Numbered from the stretch's first letter, positions 1-15,000 are shown. The stretch: DNA of 64,000 nt from Liolophura sinensis (GCF_032854445.1 NC_088295.1:77964028-78028027); one strand, 5' to 3'. Numbers and translations are program-made. Notes: generated by a model from the letters alone, not told the origin.

Positions 1-31
1 GGCTATAGTGGCGACGGAAAAACATGCACAA
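1..31 (+). CDS. Exon 1 (partial): end of an EGF-like module
   Basis: Reads [10 protein letters not shown] in the frame shared by all later exons and ends phase 1 at a GTAAGA donor. This is the typical C5-C6 loop of an EGF module; the rest lies left of the window. The following 895-bp intron holds one SINE copy. Confidence 0.75.
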
Positions 32-3000
32 GTAAGATGCCATTCAGTTGCATCATTTCTTTCTCTGTGCTTGAAACATTGTCAGGCTGGGGCCTCCATG
101 GCTAGCATTCCAGGGCAGCACTATGACCCATTAGCCCCCCCACCAATGCGGTCACTGTGAGTTTATGTCCATCTCATGCTGGCTTCCTCTCAGGAAAGTC
201 TGCCAACAATCTGCTGGTGGCGGTTTTTTTCCTCCTGACTCCCCTGATTTCCTCCCATTATAATGCTGGCCACTGTGGTATAAGCGAAATATTCTTGAGC
301 ATGGTGTAAAACACCAATGAAATAAATAAATAAACATTGTCAAGATTTGTATAAATAACATAGTGTTTTAACAGATTTTCACAAGTAATTCCATGAATTT
401 CATGACTTTTTTGTTTTTTTTGAGAAATGAGATGACATCAGATCCACCTGCTCCTCATGTTACATAATTTATATTTTTTCTGAGAAGTGGTGGGGGGATA
501 TACATATGTATTTTATTGACTAAACTGTTAATTAAAATTCTTTCATTAACATTAGGGGTATATCAGGTGAAGGTTGACTTTTGGAGATAAAGATGTGCTT
601 GGAATACCATGTTATGAATTAAATCAGTGCATTTTCCACACATTTCACAAGGAAAGAAATGAGGTGAAACTATAACGTCATTGTGACATCAACAGTGTCT
701 GTGACACACTCAGTGAGCATTTAGTGATTCTCTGCCTAGCATACGTATATGTAAGTTTGCTAAATGCTAGTTTAGATGGAAGTGAGATTTTTAATGGCTG
801 CTGTGTGAATGTGAATGTGAATGTGTGGAAGTTGCCGTGTTTATGTGAGTTGGCATGTTCATGTGATCTGCCATGTTGGTGGGAGCTGCCATGTTTATGT
901 CTATATATGTATCTATTGCATTACAGGTGACACACCTGTTGGCTGTGTAGATAACTTGGACTGTGGCTACTTCTCTGAGTGTCTCAGTGATGGATCTTGT
1001 GCCTGTCACGATGGCTTCCATGGGGACAATGGAATCAATTGCCAGGGTGAGTAAGATCACATAAGAACAGTGTTCATATGTCAGATAAAGTAAGAGGTTT
1101 TCTAGTTGTCAGTTTGTTACAAGAAAGTTACAAGATGTTACAAGAAAAGACAAGAGATAATTTACCGTTATTTTTTCCGGAAGAGGTGTGGAAACATACC
1201 TTACAAGATAGTAGGTCTGCTTTGTCATTTTGTCCTAACCTTCTGTGTAATTTTAGTCATCAGCTTTTAATATAGAGTCCTTATGAAGCTGCAGGAGCCG
1301 CCATTATAGAGAAACCAGAAACTCATGGTCGCCTTACTCGAACCCCTCGGTCATATATAGTTAAAAGGCAAAACTGGGTACAGGTGATGTCAGCGGGAAC
1401 AGCTGGATTCCGGGGTTATATGATTGACTCTCTCATGATTGGTTGAAATTAATAACACGGCAGCACTTTTGATTTCTCAGTGTAGAGGATTTTCCTTTCT
1501 TAGAACTGTGTACCATCAGAAAAGAAAAAAAAAATATGCTTTCTAAACTTCATATGAGATAGTTAATCAAAACATATACACACTTGATCAAATGTTGTCT
1601 TCTTTTAACTTCAAGTGGAAAATGTATTGGCTGAAAACCCCTTTAATTCACTGTGGTTCATGTTCAGGGTATCAGAAAACATTCGTCCCCTGAAAAAAAG
1701 ATGAAAGGAAAATTGCTAACAAGGGAATGATTGCAAAACGGTTTGAATGTTTCAGATATCAACGAGTGTGAAAATGATATTGATGGCCAGCTTTGTGGAG
1801 AGAACACAGGGTGCTACAACAAACATGGATCCTATGAGTGCTACTGTTTATTGGGCTACAGTTTCCTGAACACCTCCACATTACCTGCCACCTGCTCAGG
1901 TAATATATCTCTCTCCCTCTCTCCCACACACTCATGACCTTGTCTTCTTTCTTCTATTTGTGAAGTTTTAGCTATCTTTGATGGGTTTGTTGATAATATA
2001 ATATTGACATATTGTTGATAATAAGCCGCCGAGTTAGTCTGTGAAATCACGAAGAAGCCACCGAGTTAGTCTGTGAAACTTCTCTGTTGACATAAATCTG
2101 TATTGTCAAGAAGTACCTACGTGGGAATAAACCTCCAACATATTCTGTATTGTAATCAGATACATCATTGGTAAGAACCCCTCAGCATTACCTGTAGTGA
2201 CAGGGTCCTTCAATTCAACCGTCATTTTTGTCCTGATAGCTTTGTGCACAATTTTGCAGTATCACCTGTATGTTTGTGATGTCCTTACAGATGTCAATGA
2301 ATGTTCCTTGAACATTGATGACTGTGATGACCAGATAGGCTCGTGTACCAACACAGACGGTGGATATCAGTGTTCGTGTCCCAGCAATACTTTCTGGAAT
2401 GGTGTCTACTGTGAAGGTAATGATCACATTGTAACCATATGTAGTAGCTAGTTTCTGCTGTGGAGTTATTATCACATTGTAACTACATGTAGTAGCTAGT
2501 GTCTGCTGTGAAGGTAATTGTCACATCGTACACTGTAATTATTCTAAAATTTAGGACAGATACCAGCAGTGTGGAAAGTTGAATCTTTACTAGCCCTTTC
2601 GAGAAGTGAAGATATGAGTATGTTGTTCATGAGATGGTCTAACCATGTGAGAGAAGAGAAACTCAGTATTCCTATTGGCTAAAATGAGCAAACCTGGTGT
2701 CCCGAATTTTAGAAGAGATAACCACAGCACTGTGTCTTTTGTAAACCATGCATAATACACCATATATTCTGTATATATACCTGTATTCTGAAGACGCCCT
2801 TTACTTTATTATCATTCTTTGCACATGTAACTGAATTCTATAGAATTTTGAAGTGTACATACATGTACATGTAATTGTGTGTGTATTGGTTGTTTGTAGG
2901 AAGAGACTCTGAAGGGTGTACAGCTACCTGTTCAGAACGCCAGATTTGTTCTGGTGACATCTGTATATGCCAGTCGGGCTTCCAGAGAGTGAATGATGAC

Positions 3001-6000
3001 TGTGAAGGTGAGGTATTGCGAAAAAGCAGAAGTCCCCTTTTGGATATTGGGCATAATAGTTACATATCAACTGAACCTTTCTACAGTTGTTTTGGTACAC
3101 TAGTCCTTAGTATTTTTTGGTCACCTACATGTGTTTCATTTAATGATGAATTATATCACTCCCAGTGATGATGGTGATGAAAAGAAAATATGAATTTGAG
3201 AGTTCAAGTACAGTTGATTAGAGCTAACCAAATACAGTCAGAATTGAAAGTAGTATATATATTGAGTAAACCCTGAAGACCTGTAGTTATGACAGAAGTA
3301 GGAAACATGATTGCGGTCATATTTTATATCAGCCGATGATCTGTCTTGTGACAGATGGAACACCAAACTGTAAGTTGTTAAAATCATTATTTATGTGTAA
3401 TAAAAAAGTAATAAATAAAAGCAATAAAAAAGTACACATTTGAAAATATGTGCATCATCATCTAAATGTAATACTGAAGCATTGTGCAGTTATTCTGCTT
3501 GTTGTTTCAGCTGTGCCTAAGTGTGATTTGTGTGACACAAATGCTGACTGCTCATTTGACAAGAATGTTGGCACGACTTGTACATGTAGAAGTGGCTATG
3601 AGGGCAATGGTCGATACTGTGGAGGTATGTCCTGTCCAGTTTCAGCTTTATAAAGTTCAGGAGGAAAACATTACTCCATGAAATGTTCACATGTATTTGC
3701 CCTTAAATTCAGCGCAGAAAGGGATTTCTAGAGGCATGAAAAAAATCATCAAATACTACTGTAATTCTTCAACCTTTTTGCATGTTTGCAAGGTGTTTAT
3801 TTGAGCATATTCTGAAGGCACTATTCTTTGTAGACTGATGAAATTATACTCTTTGTGAAGCTCTGAAATTGACCTATCCAGCGAATACAGTTTTGTTTCC
3901 AAAATCAGATGAAAAACATGAAAACAGTGCATGAATTGCACTGCTCTCTCTTATGCGAAAAGGTTCAGGGTTCTTTTGGTGCTGAAAATCTGTATATGTC
4001 ATCCTACCTTCTAAACATACCCAAAAATACCTTTCTGAGATCAGCTGTACTCTCAGGATCAGGCAAAAATGAGCAAATTAGTCCCAGGTGAAATTTTAGG
4101 TAAAATTCTTTATGTAAGTGGAAAGAGTAAAGACCAGTCTGAGTTACTTTTCCATGTCAGTAATCATATGGTATTATCTGTAGTGTCTCTGTGGATGTCT
4201 GTAAACTTTATTAGAGAAAGATTCCAAAAAATAGGAAATTACAAGCAAAGAAGATGAAAAACCAATGAAAAACCAATGAAAAGATGTTCATAGATGTCTT
4301 CAAGTGCGATGACAGCTCTTATCGATGTATAACATTTGTTCTTGATAGTTTTCCATATTGATCTGCTTCTATGTCCTTAGTTCTGTGTGTTATTCTGTTT
4401 TTTTTTTCTCATGACGGTTTGAATTGTGAAGAGAAGCACTGATATAAAGTACTTACATTTTACTCTTTACTTTTTTATTTTCTGGTACAGTATAAAATGT
4501 TGTCATTTCCAGATGTAAATGAATGTGCGGATGGTGAAGTAGAATGTGGGGAGAACTCGTACTGTGTTAATGTACCTGGCACTGCCTACTGCAGTTGTGT
4601 GGCAGGCTTCGTTATTAAAAATGGAGTCTGTGTTCCTGAGGGTAAGATATCAGTTTATCAGTTTAGTTCAGTTTATCTGTTCCTTAATGTTTCTCATTTT
4701 GACCTCTCAAATATTTCCTGTTATACTGTTATTCCTGTTAATGTTATACTGTTGTATTGTCATGATGGTGTACCACCCAGTAATTATATTGACACCAACA
4801 ACAAAACACCTCCCAGTGATTGTCTTGACACCAACAACAAAACACCTCCCAGTAGTTGTATTGTCACCAACAACAAAAACACCACCCAGTAATTATATTG
4901 ACACCAACAACAAAACACCTCCCAGTGATTGTCTTGACACCAACAACAAAACACCTCCCAGTAGTTGTATTGTCACCAACAACAAAAACACCACCCAGTA
5001 ATTGTACTGGCACTAACAACAAAACACCACCCAGTATTTATATTGACACCAACAACAAAACACCACCCAGTAATTGTTTTGGGTGCCTAATGTTTTGTGT
5101 TGCACACATATTTTTCAAATCATCTTTTGCCTGTACAGCTTAGTTATGTTATGGGTATTCATTGCCCATGTGTTGTTCACATAACAATCATAGAAGGAGG
5201 TAAGGGTTCAAACCCTGTCTTGGACAGGGAATTGGTAGATTCCCCTTCTGTCACTGTTTGTGGGGTTAGGGGACAGTAAGCGCTTGATCATGCTTGTGGA
5301 CTATGTTTGTTAAAGACCACTTGTGCGTGTATATCTATCTTTAGCTCTCTCCACTAATAAGACTGACAACCGTCTTATAAGTAGAACGTTCTTAAGCAAT
5401 CAAATTTATACTTTAGTTTACTTTTGGTGTGCTGTGTTGTCAGGATCTGACACAGACCCCTGTTCCTGCGGTAGCAATGGTTTATGCGAGGATGAAGCCA
5501 CCAGAAAGTGCTCCTGTGATTCAGGATTCATTTTCCAAGAAGACCTCAGAGTTGACCGCTGCAAAGGTAATTCTTTCTCTTCTCGTGTCTCTTATCATAT
5601 CATGATTCAGCATAAATTGTTTTTTGTCGAGTGTTATCACAGGAAATTAGAACAATGAAGGCTGTTCAAAGACGAAGAATTTACTTGGAAAATTCCTTAC
5701 TTAGAAACAAGTATAAGTCATAAAGAATACTAAATCCATATCATTCTACCTTCGAAAACCAACTTAAAACAGCTTCTGGCAAAATGAGTAACAGGAAATG
5801 TTGGGTCATATACAGTAGTTTAATGGAACATATTTCTAGTTGTATGATGTTTATCTCATCTGCGTGATACTTTATGTGATATGTACGTAAATGTTTTCGT
5901 TGTGTTTTATCAGACCTCAACGAGTGTAAAGCTGGTGGATACTGTCATTCTAAAGCATCCTGCAACAACACCATTGGTTCATTCACATGTCGGTGTTTAC

Positions 6001-9000
6001 CTGGTTACACTGGTGATGGCAAAAACAGATGTGGTAAGCTACGGACATCCGTGATCTGAATTAATTTTACTTCCCCACAGAAACGTATTCAAACATCTCT
6101 TTGGTATGCTATGCAAAATGTTTCAGTCTGTCAAGTTAAGTATGCACTGAGGTGTGATATTCCAAGAGCTAGGAATTGCCCACTCAAAGTATTAAAGCCA
6201 TTCAAAATTCTTGTTGTCTTCTCGGGATTCAGTGTTACCAAGTCATATTGACATTCCTTTGTGTCATGACATCATGTATTTGTGGGAAGACTAGCTGGCC
6301 GGTGCTGCTCCACATTGGCACCTGTTGTACAAGTATTAATTTTTTATCCATGATCGATGAGTTTTATTTTCTGAAATGTTAATTTTATGGATTTCTTATT
6401 ACTTAGTACATTAATTAGCCCTAGTTTGTGGATAATTTTCAGTGTTTTATGTATTCTCATGTTAAATGCAAATATTAGCCCTCATGTGCCATTGCCGTGC
6501 AAAGGGAGGCAACTAAGACATTGGAACCTTGAATGTTAAGATTCCCACGTGGACAACACGAGACTTTTGGAGCTCAAATAATGATGATTTTTTAAGGAAG
6601 TATTTGTTTGAGGATCACATTATCCTGTCAGTCTTCAGATGATTGTCTAGATTAGCCCTGTAATACATGTATAATCACCTAAAAGGTATTGGTAATGGAA
6701 TGTTGTTTGCTGATTTCAGAGCGAAATGACTGCGACCCTAATCCATGCGGGCGTGATGCCACATGTAGAAATGTGGTTGGAGGTGGATCCTTCTGTGAAT
6801 GTCCTTCTGGATATACCCTCGTAGACAAGGACTGTGTGAGAGGTTCGTCAATATAGTTTCCCTTACTGTGGGCTTTCCCTTACAGTGGGCTTTTCTGTAA
6901 GCCCACAGTGAGCTTTTCTGTACAGTTAGCTTATATGACTGTTATTGTTTTCGTATATCCAGTTTTGGACATAGGTTTACATCACTCTGTCATTCGGTCA
7001 GCCTGTCGCAAAACTGTATTTTTTTTTTTTGGAAAGCATTTGTTACTTTGAATGTAAACTCACTCACAAGTTAAAGGGCATTTTCATTCATTTTAGACAA
7101 AATTATGGCCCACATTTATCATTTTGATTTATTTAGAAACTGAGTATGTGCAGGGTTGGCCCTGGTACTTAACCTCTCTTACTGTGTAAAACCATATTGA
7201 TTTGGAGAAAAAACAAACCTATATTCAGTTTTTTGACTTCAGGCGCTCTGGCTTTAGATGCAGTTTGGATCGATTTGACAAGAAAAACTGAAATTGTTTT
7301 TTTTTTTCTGAATTCTTTTCAGATATTCCTGACTGTTCTAACAATGGTGGGTGTGGAGCTAATGCTCTGTGCACAGTGGAATCTGACAATGAAGTCACCT
7401 GTCAGTGTAAGGGAGGTTACGAAGGCTCGGGCTCCAGCTGTACAGATGTCAATGAGTGTGAAAATCCTCTGGTTCATGGGTGCCACAGCAAAGCAACCTG
7501 TTACAATACTGAAGGTGGTCATTATTGTGAATGTAACACCGGCTATAGAGGAAATGGACACCATTGTGTCGGTAAGAACATTTCTGTGTGCAGAGAGGAA
7601 TTTTTTTCTTCTAATGTTTCATATATCAAATATATAACAGATTTTTGTTACGCTGTACTTCAAATGTTCAAACTTTTCAATCTTTAAATTCTTTTTTTCA
7701 TTTGTGCCTAAAATCTTGAATCTAATTGAATCTAAAAATGGTTTGTGTGTGCTACTGAGGTCGTCAACAAAGTAAAACTGCCAAAATTTTCTCTACACCC
7801 AGAAAGCATGTTACAGTAGTGATTGAAAAGGTCAGTTTTCTTCAACCAATAAATGGTCTTCATAACTTGCCAAAGACTGAGATTTTCATTGGATCATGTT
7901 GTTTTCATCAGCTACGTAAACCTTTGCAATTGTAGAGATCAACGAATGTCAAGAAGAACTTGATGATTGCTCTGTGTTTGCTGAGTGTTTTAATTTGGTG
8001 GAGTCCTACAGATGTGTCTGTAAGGCAGGTTATGAAGGAGATGGCAAGACTTGTACCTGTAAGTGTGATTTTTGTATGCATGCAGTTACATTTGCTTTGT
8101 TATATTTGTGGGTTGGAGTTGGGGTGGTGCTGAGGGGAGGCCCTGACTCGTCAGAAGTGTTTTATGGTGGTTGATCCAGTTGTACCTGCTGTGATATAAT
8201 TGAGTTGCTAGATACCTGGTTGACATGATGCATACCTGTTGTTGTGCAAGTGGAAAATATTAATAACTTTCCGGTTTTTTTAGTGCATTCAAATTGTTCT
8301 GGAGTTTATAGTATCTGTAACTGTATTTCTTGACTAATGTTGATTTTTTGAGCCTATTCATTTGTCTGTCATAATCTGTTACATAAATAGATACATGTAT
8401 GTTGCTTATGTGTTGCTTGAGGATGAAGTCTAATTTTGAAACAAGGCCCACTTTAGTATTTACAATATGCCTATATCCTATTAGAAACCTTGCTGCAGAA
8501 ATTGTGGTTTATTTAAAATGCATCTAGGATACAGTTTGAATAGTAACTGACATAATCCTTGTTCATCTACGTGGGTCCAGGATGCAGTGTGAATAGTAAC
8601 TGACATAATCCTTGTTCATCTACGTGGATCCAGGCTGCAGTGTGAATAGTAACTATCTTAATTCTTGTGATTTTCAGTGAAACCAGGTTGCACTGTGAAT
8701 AATATGTGTAGTCCTGACGCCCAGTGCCTGCTGACTCCTGAAGGGTATGCATGTGTGTGCAATTTCGGCTATACAGGAGATGGAATGACATGTTCTAGTA
8801 AGTTGTGTTGGGAGTTAGTTACTTGTTTCTTAACTTGTTCCGAGATGTGTGCATGGATTTCTGTTGGCTGTTCTCTCTTGAAAAGTGACAAACATTAATC
8901 AGGTAAATAAACCATTGTATTGTGTATGGGAGCTATAATATCTTATTAAAAGTTAAGTGATACGATGTAAGTAAAGAAGGACGAGTAAGACATAAAGAAA

Positions 9001-12000
9001 TACCTCAATATGGAGGACAATTGCTAAAGAATGTTCTGTGCATTTTCCTTCTAGAACTGAATGAGTGTGACAATCCTGATCTGAACCACTGTCTGCCAAT
9101 GTACAACGTGAAATGTAAAGATTTGGACATTGGATACCGTTGTGAATGTAATGATGGCTACCAACCTGTACCTGGCAGTTCTTCTGTGTGTGAAGGTGAG
9201 ATTTTACCCCTCTAGCAATTTTACTACAGCAATGTTCTACATGTATCAGTTCCCTTTCTGCCTCTCACCAATGTGGTCGCTGTGAGTTCAAGTCCAGCTC
9301 ATGCTGGCTTCCACTCTGGCCATATGTGGGAAGGTCTGACAGCAACTTGCGGATGGTCATGGGTTTCCCCCAGGCTCTGCCCGGTTTCCTCCCACCATAA
9401 CGCTGGCTGCTGCAAAATAAATTCTCTTTCTGGTCCGCCCATATTTCATTGTTTGCAGATTTTCTCAAAAAGTTGCTTGTTACACAATAACAAATCTGAT
9501 GGAACAAATAATAACAAATAAAAGCTGATGTTTAGCCCATAGCCAGAGACCTAATGGAACATGTCGCTGGCTCATTGATTGAGTTATTTGAAAACTTTAT
9601 TTACACATTAATAGTGAAAGAAGGGTTGTGAGCGGACAACCATACTGTCTGGATGTGCACATATCAACTGTTAACCTTATCAGATCTAGAAAACTGTTTA
9701 ATTGTAACTGTGTGAGGCATGATGTTACAGAGTCATTGAAAATATGGTGGCCAGGCCCCAGGATCACGAAGGAATCTTACACTTAAGTCAAAATTTCAAA
9801 TCACTTAAAAATTGTTGTTTCTTAGGTAACAAACTCAAAATTTTGCTTGACTGGGTAAATTCTGGGTAAGTTGTTGTACAGCAAATTTCAGCTTCAACAG
9901 ACCAAATTATGTAAAGTTTTGACTTTAGCCTAAAATCATTTTGTGATGCCAGGACCTGGCTTCCTGAAAGCCTTTAAAATAATCAACGTGAATAAACCTG
10001 GAACACCTGCGTATGTCCTCTTCCCCACAAGGTAGAAGTTTATTAACTTTTTGTGGGATGTCGCAGCTGTTGAGAATAAGCATTCTGTTTCTACAGTCTA
10101 CATTCTGTGAGTTAGAAAGTGGGTGTTACTGTCTTGACAAAACATAAGAGCTCCTTTCTTCTCACTGGTTTTCAAAGTGCCATTTCTACTAGATTCATGT
10201 GTTGAAACTGACCTTTGTTACATCCTAGCAATTTTTTTTCTTGTAATAAGGGAGGTAATTCAGTGTAAGTCTACTGGACATTGTAATTACATAAATGTAT
10301 ATACATGTACTTTATCAAATACATTGCACAAATATTGTCATATTAACTGGTAGCTTATGTGAAATAAAACATAAAAGAAATATAAAACTTGACAAACATT
10401 GGTGGTGAAGAATATACTGAATTGTCATTTCAGACCTAAATGAATGTGCTGATCCAGTTTTGACAAATTGTGGTGACAATTCAGAGTGCTCTAACGTACC
10501 TGGAAGTTTCCAGTGCGCTTGCAAACCAGGCTATTCGGGAGACAATGGACGTAACTGCAAAGGTGGGTTGTCTTGTGTTACATTTTAAAGTAGGTATGTA
10601 GGTATGGGTGAACTACATCGCATGATGAACTTAAAACACCCACAGTGGGTAATCTGAACCGGGGCTTGATTACAGACAGATGTTATAATGGTGGGTTTTC
10701 AGTATGAGATAGAGTTGACACCAGGCAGATAGGGTTGCTATAGTCTGGCTGGACAGGTGCCACTGGTTAATACCACTTGTCAGCCTTCCCCCAAGGGGCA
10801 TAGCGGATATTTACAGCCTTCTAGAGGGGCAGGGTGCATGTTGGGAGGGGCAGAACGCTAACGCCTCTGCTTTGTGTAAATGAGGGGTGTGAGCCACTCA
10901 ACAAATGTAGAATCATTTACAAACTTTGTGTTGGTTCATGTGCATTGCAGCATGTCAAAGATTCTGTAGGATTAATCTGTGTGACCTGTTGGCTGGAATT
11001 GTTACGTTTTCGGCAGTCATATTTGTCCTTTTATGCTCTCACTGTATAACTTCATCTGTTCTGAAAATATTAATGTGTTCTTAACTGACTGAATTATCTT
11101 TGATAAATCAAGATATGTTAATTATTTGTTCTGGACGACGCTTCAGTGTAGTAATACTTTGTCAAATTTATTTCTGTTGATCATTTGCAGATGTAAATGA
11201 ATGTGACCGCAAAGAATTGAATGAGTGTAGTGCAGATGCCAATTGTAAGAATGTTGATGGCAGTTACATCTGCTCCTGCAAGGCTGGCTTTGTCGGAGAT
11301 GGTCTTACCTGCACAGGTGAGCTTGTACCTGTTGTAATTATATCATTATTTTGACATATACATTAGGCTGATTTTATGCTTATAGTGAGGTTTCCATGCT
11401 GAAATCTGAAGCCTGCTATTATAGCAACCACTATTACAGCTATTCTTTATGGACAACGCTTGTTGTTGTGGTGGCAAATGGCAGCAGTTTGAAATTTGGA
11501 AGCTGGATTCTCACAAATATTGTCTTAGGTTTGGTATGCCGTCTGGTGTGCATGTAGAGCAGTACTAGTTACATAAAGCTCTAAAAAGACATTGTAATCC
11601 ATTATAAAAACTTGAGAAGCTGGTTTCCTAGCTGCAGCTGTAAATCAACAGGTTTATCAGGTCAGTGACTTACTACAGGCAATCTGTTTTCCTCAATCCA
11701 TTAATCTGACTGGGAATGTATAATTTAGTTACAAATTCCTGAATACCAAGAAATATTCCAATCAAAGTAAATAAATCCTTTAATGAGCATTTTTTTCTTT
11801 TCACTACCCTTGCTTATGGCTAGATGATAATGAGTGCCTATCAAAGGATGCTGACTGTCCAGCCAACTCTGTGTGTGAGAATAAAATAGGTGGTTACAAC
11901 TGCCGATGTCTGCCTGGCTATGTAAGGGACGGTGATGTCTGTAAGGATGAGGATGAGTGTAATGTGCAACGTCCCTGCGATGCAAACGCAGGTTGCACCA

Positions 12001-15000
12001 ACACAGATGGCAGCTTTACATGCACTTGTAACGATGGATATGTAGGCAATGGCAGGCGCTGTGACAGTAAGTATTGAAAGTATTTACCAAAGTATGATGT
12101 TCGGCCAAAAATTCAATACTCCTTAAATTTAGTCTGTACTAATTAATAAGTAGACGTAAATAGACATTATTTTGTTTTACTTTTCTGAGAATAGTTGTGT
12201 GAACAGCAATAATTTAAGGAAATTGGACCCTAGACTGTATACTGTGATATCTGAATACTGTGATATCTGAATACTGTGGATATTGGATAAGACATTCTGT
12301 GTTGTCTCTGCTTCTGCTCAGAAGAGAGGCTTGAGCGACCAATTCCACCAAGCCATTTCTGAATTAAGTCAAAGTTAAAAAATTCTTTATGATGATTAGT
12401 TTTTGGTGCTGAATGTTGAAATTTGGACACGTGAGTCTTAAGATACATGGATGAAGTGGACAAAACTTTATTTTGTAAAGCCCAACAATAACTTTTAAGA
12501 TTGTGTTTCAACTATTGAAAAGTCATCTTGTGGAATATGCCCCAGGAACTATTTTCAGTGGCCTGTTTCACACAGGATGAAAACGGACTAATTCACTAAA
12601 TCAAGTTTCCTACAGCGCATTCAACGTCTTTTCACTTTTTTTTTTTATCTACAGAGATCAACCCATGTGATGAGCCAGGGGTTTGTCATGCGAACGCCTC
12701 TTGTAAAACGGAAAACGATAAAGCAGTATGCACTTGTAATCCAGGATTCTCTGGCGACGGTGTCAATGTGTGTGATAGTAAGTACATTTGTTAACTTTGT
12801 TAAGTGCGAAGGCCTGTCTCTCGGATGGGCTTTTACTCTTTTATAGATTTAGACTAACTTGTGTTTTTCTTAGTGGCATGGTGAAAAAAGTCAAATAGGG
12901 ATGAAGGAAAATTGAAAAGATTAGTAAGAGATGAAAATTGGAATACACAGTAGCACATTATGCATTTACTTCTTGCTGCTATCCTTTATTGAGCTCTACC
13001 CACCTGACTGGATGTATGGGAGTTGGGGATTATCTTTTGACTTGATATAGCCATCCAAGACTTTATAAGCATTTGTAGCGTAATATCTTATCAATGAGTG
13101 ATATGCCTTGTTGATGACAATACTGGTTATTTATACATTGCTTTGTAGGTACAGATGAGTGTGCTACTGGCAAGGATAACTGTCATGACAAGGCTATTTG
13201 CACAGATCTACCAAATGGCTTCGAGTGTGAATGTAAGACAGGCTATCATGGAGATGGGGTTACAATCTGCGAAGGTGAGTTTTCTCTTGTAAATGTGTTC
13301 TAGCACGTCTGATAGCTGTAGGTCCTAATAGGGATAGAAGAAAATCTTGATCATTCACCAGTCATGTAGGTTGAGTAGTACCCTAATTCCTGGAACTTTT
13401 CACACATGAAAGAGAAATTTTCTGTCTGATTTATACACCTTTTTTTAGCTGATGCTACATATATATTGTTTTTGTTGGCCAAGTTTATACACCTTTTTTT
13501 AACTGATGCTACATGTATATTGTTTTTGTTGGCCAAGTTTATACACCTTTTTTTAGCTGATGCTGCATATATATTGTTTTTGTTGGCCAAGTTTATACAC
13601 CTTTTTTTAGCTGATGCTGCATATATATTGTTTTTGTTGGCCAAGTTTATACACCTTTTTTTAGCTGAGGCTACATATATATTGTTTTTGTTGGCCAAGT
13701 TTATACACCTTTTTTTAGCTGATGCTGCATATATATTGTTTTTGTTGGCCAAGTTTATACACTTTTTTTTAGCTGAGGCTACATATATATTGTTTTTGTT
13801 GGCCAAGTTTATACACCTTTTTTTAGCTGATGCTACATGTATATTGTTTTTGTTGGCAAAATTTAAGGGCTTCATGTAAAGGTTGAAGAATTACAGTATG
13901 TGTTATTTTATCATATAACTTTTGGTGCTGAAACCTAAATCTGTATTAAGGATATGTCAAATTACCTTCCATCAGAGTGAGAAAAACATCCTTCTGAGAT
14001 CAATGTAACTCTCAAAACAAGAATTACACTTCAGTTGTGAACAAAATTTTGGGTCAGACACAAAAAGCTTATATTTACCGTAAAAGAAATGAATATCTAC
14101 TGAGTACAAAGGAATGTACACTTGCCCATGTGTTCAAATTTGTGGTTTCACAGCTTGATATGTACGTCACGGAGAGACGATCAGAATTTTTGCCAGCCAC
14201 ATGTCTACTAGAGTAAAGTTTACATGTGTTGACATCAAAATAAAATAATACAATTCGTTTGGTTTTGTTTGCCTTCAGATATTGATGAATGTGACCCACT
14301 CAGTGAAAATGGTGGTGGTCATGAATGTGATGGAGACAGCAGTACCTGTGAGAACACCGACGGAGGCTATAACTGTCCTTGTATTTATGGCTACAAACAG
14401 GAAACACCGCGCACCTGTAAAAGTAAGATTCATAATGTTTCCACTTTCTGTTCTTCTGTTGAATGAGGCCATAAGTGTGAAGGTCTGCCGGCAACCTGCA
14501 GATGGTTGTGGGTTTACCCCAGGCTCTGTTCTGTTTCCTCCCACCATAATGCTGGCCGCGTCATATATGTGAAATATTCTTGAGTACGGCATAAAACACC
14601 ATTCAAAGAAATAAATAAATAAATTCTTTGGATGAAAGTGGTTATAAAATACCCGACAGGCGATAAATATCTTATAGAGTGCATGTACAGACGGTAAAGA
14701 TACTCAGTGTATTGTGTGAAGATGATAAAGCAAAAGGATGATATAAATGAAGAAGAAATAACTGCTGCATGTTTTTCGTTCAACACACCAACAGCCATAA
14801 CAGCCCTGAAAGATAGCAACAGGATAAAAATGTACTTACATGTATGCATGAAAACTTAAAACTGAACAAGATCTTTCATTTTAGTAAAGGTTTTATGCAG
14901 TTTTTCTTAAAAGTTACTGGTAACTTTTAACTTTCAAGTTAACAATCTTTGTACCCATCATACCTGATGTTGACAAATCAAAAGTGTGACCTGGAATTTG

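Noticed and set aside
791-1060. Antisense frames opposite EGF exons (also opposite 2215-2475, 7319-7564, 14275-14592 and others)
   Set aside because: Shadows of cysteine- and Asp/Asn-rich exons; antisense frames rich in Thr, Val and Ile with no independent support.
13351-13879. Frames of 174 (-) and 137 (+) codons with an 18-residue repeat
   Set aside because: Product of the 54-bp minisatellite inside intron 19; the flanking exons 19 and 20 join in phase without it.
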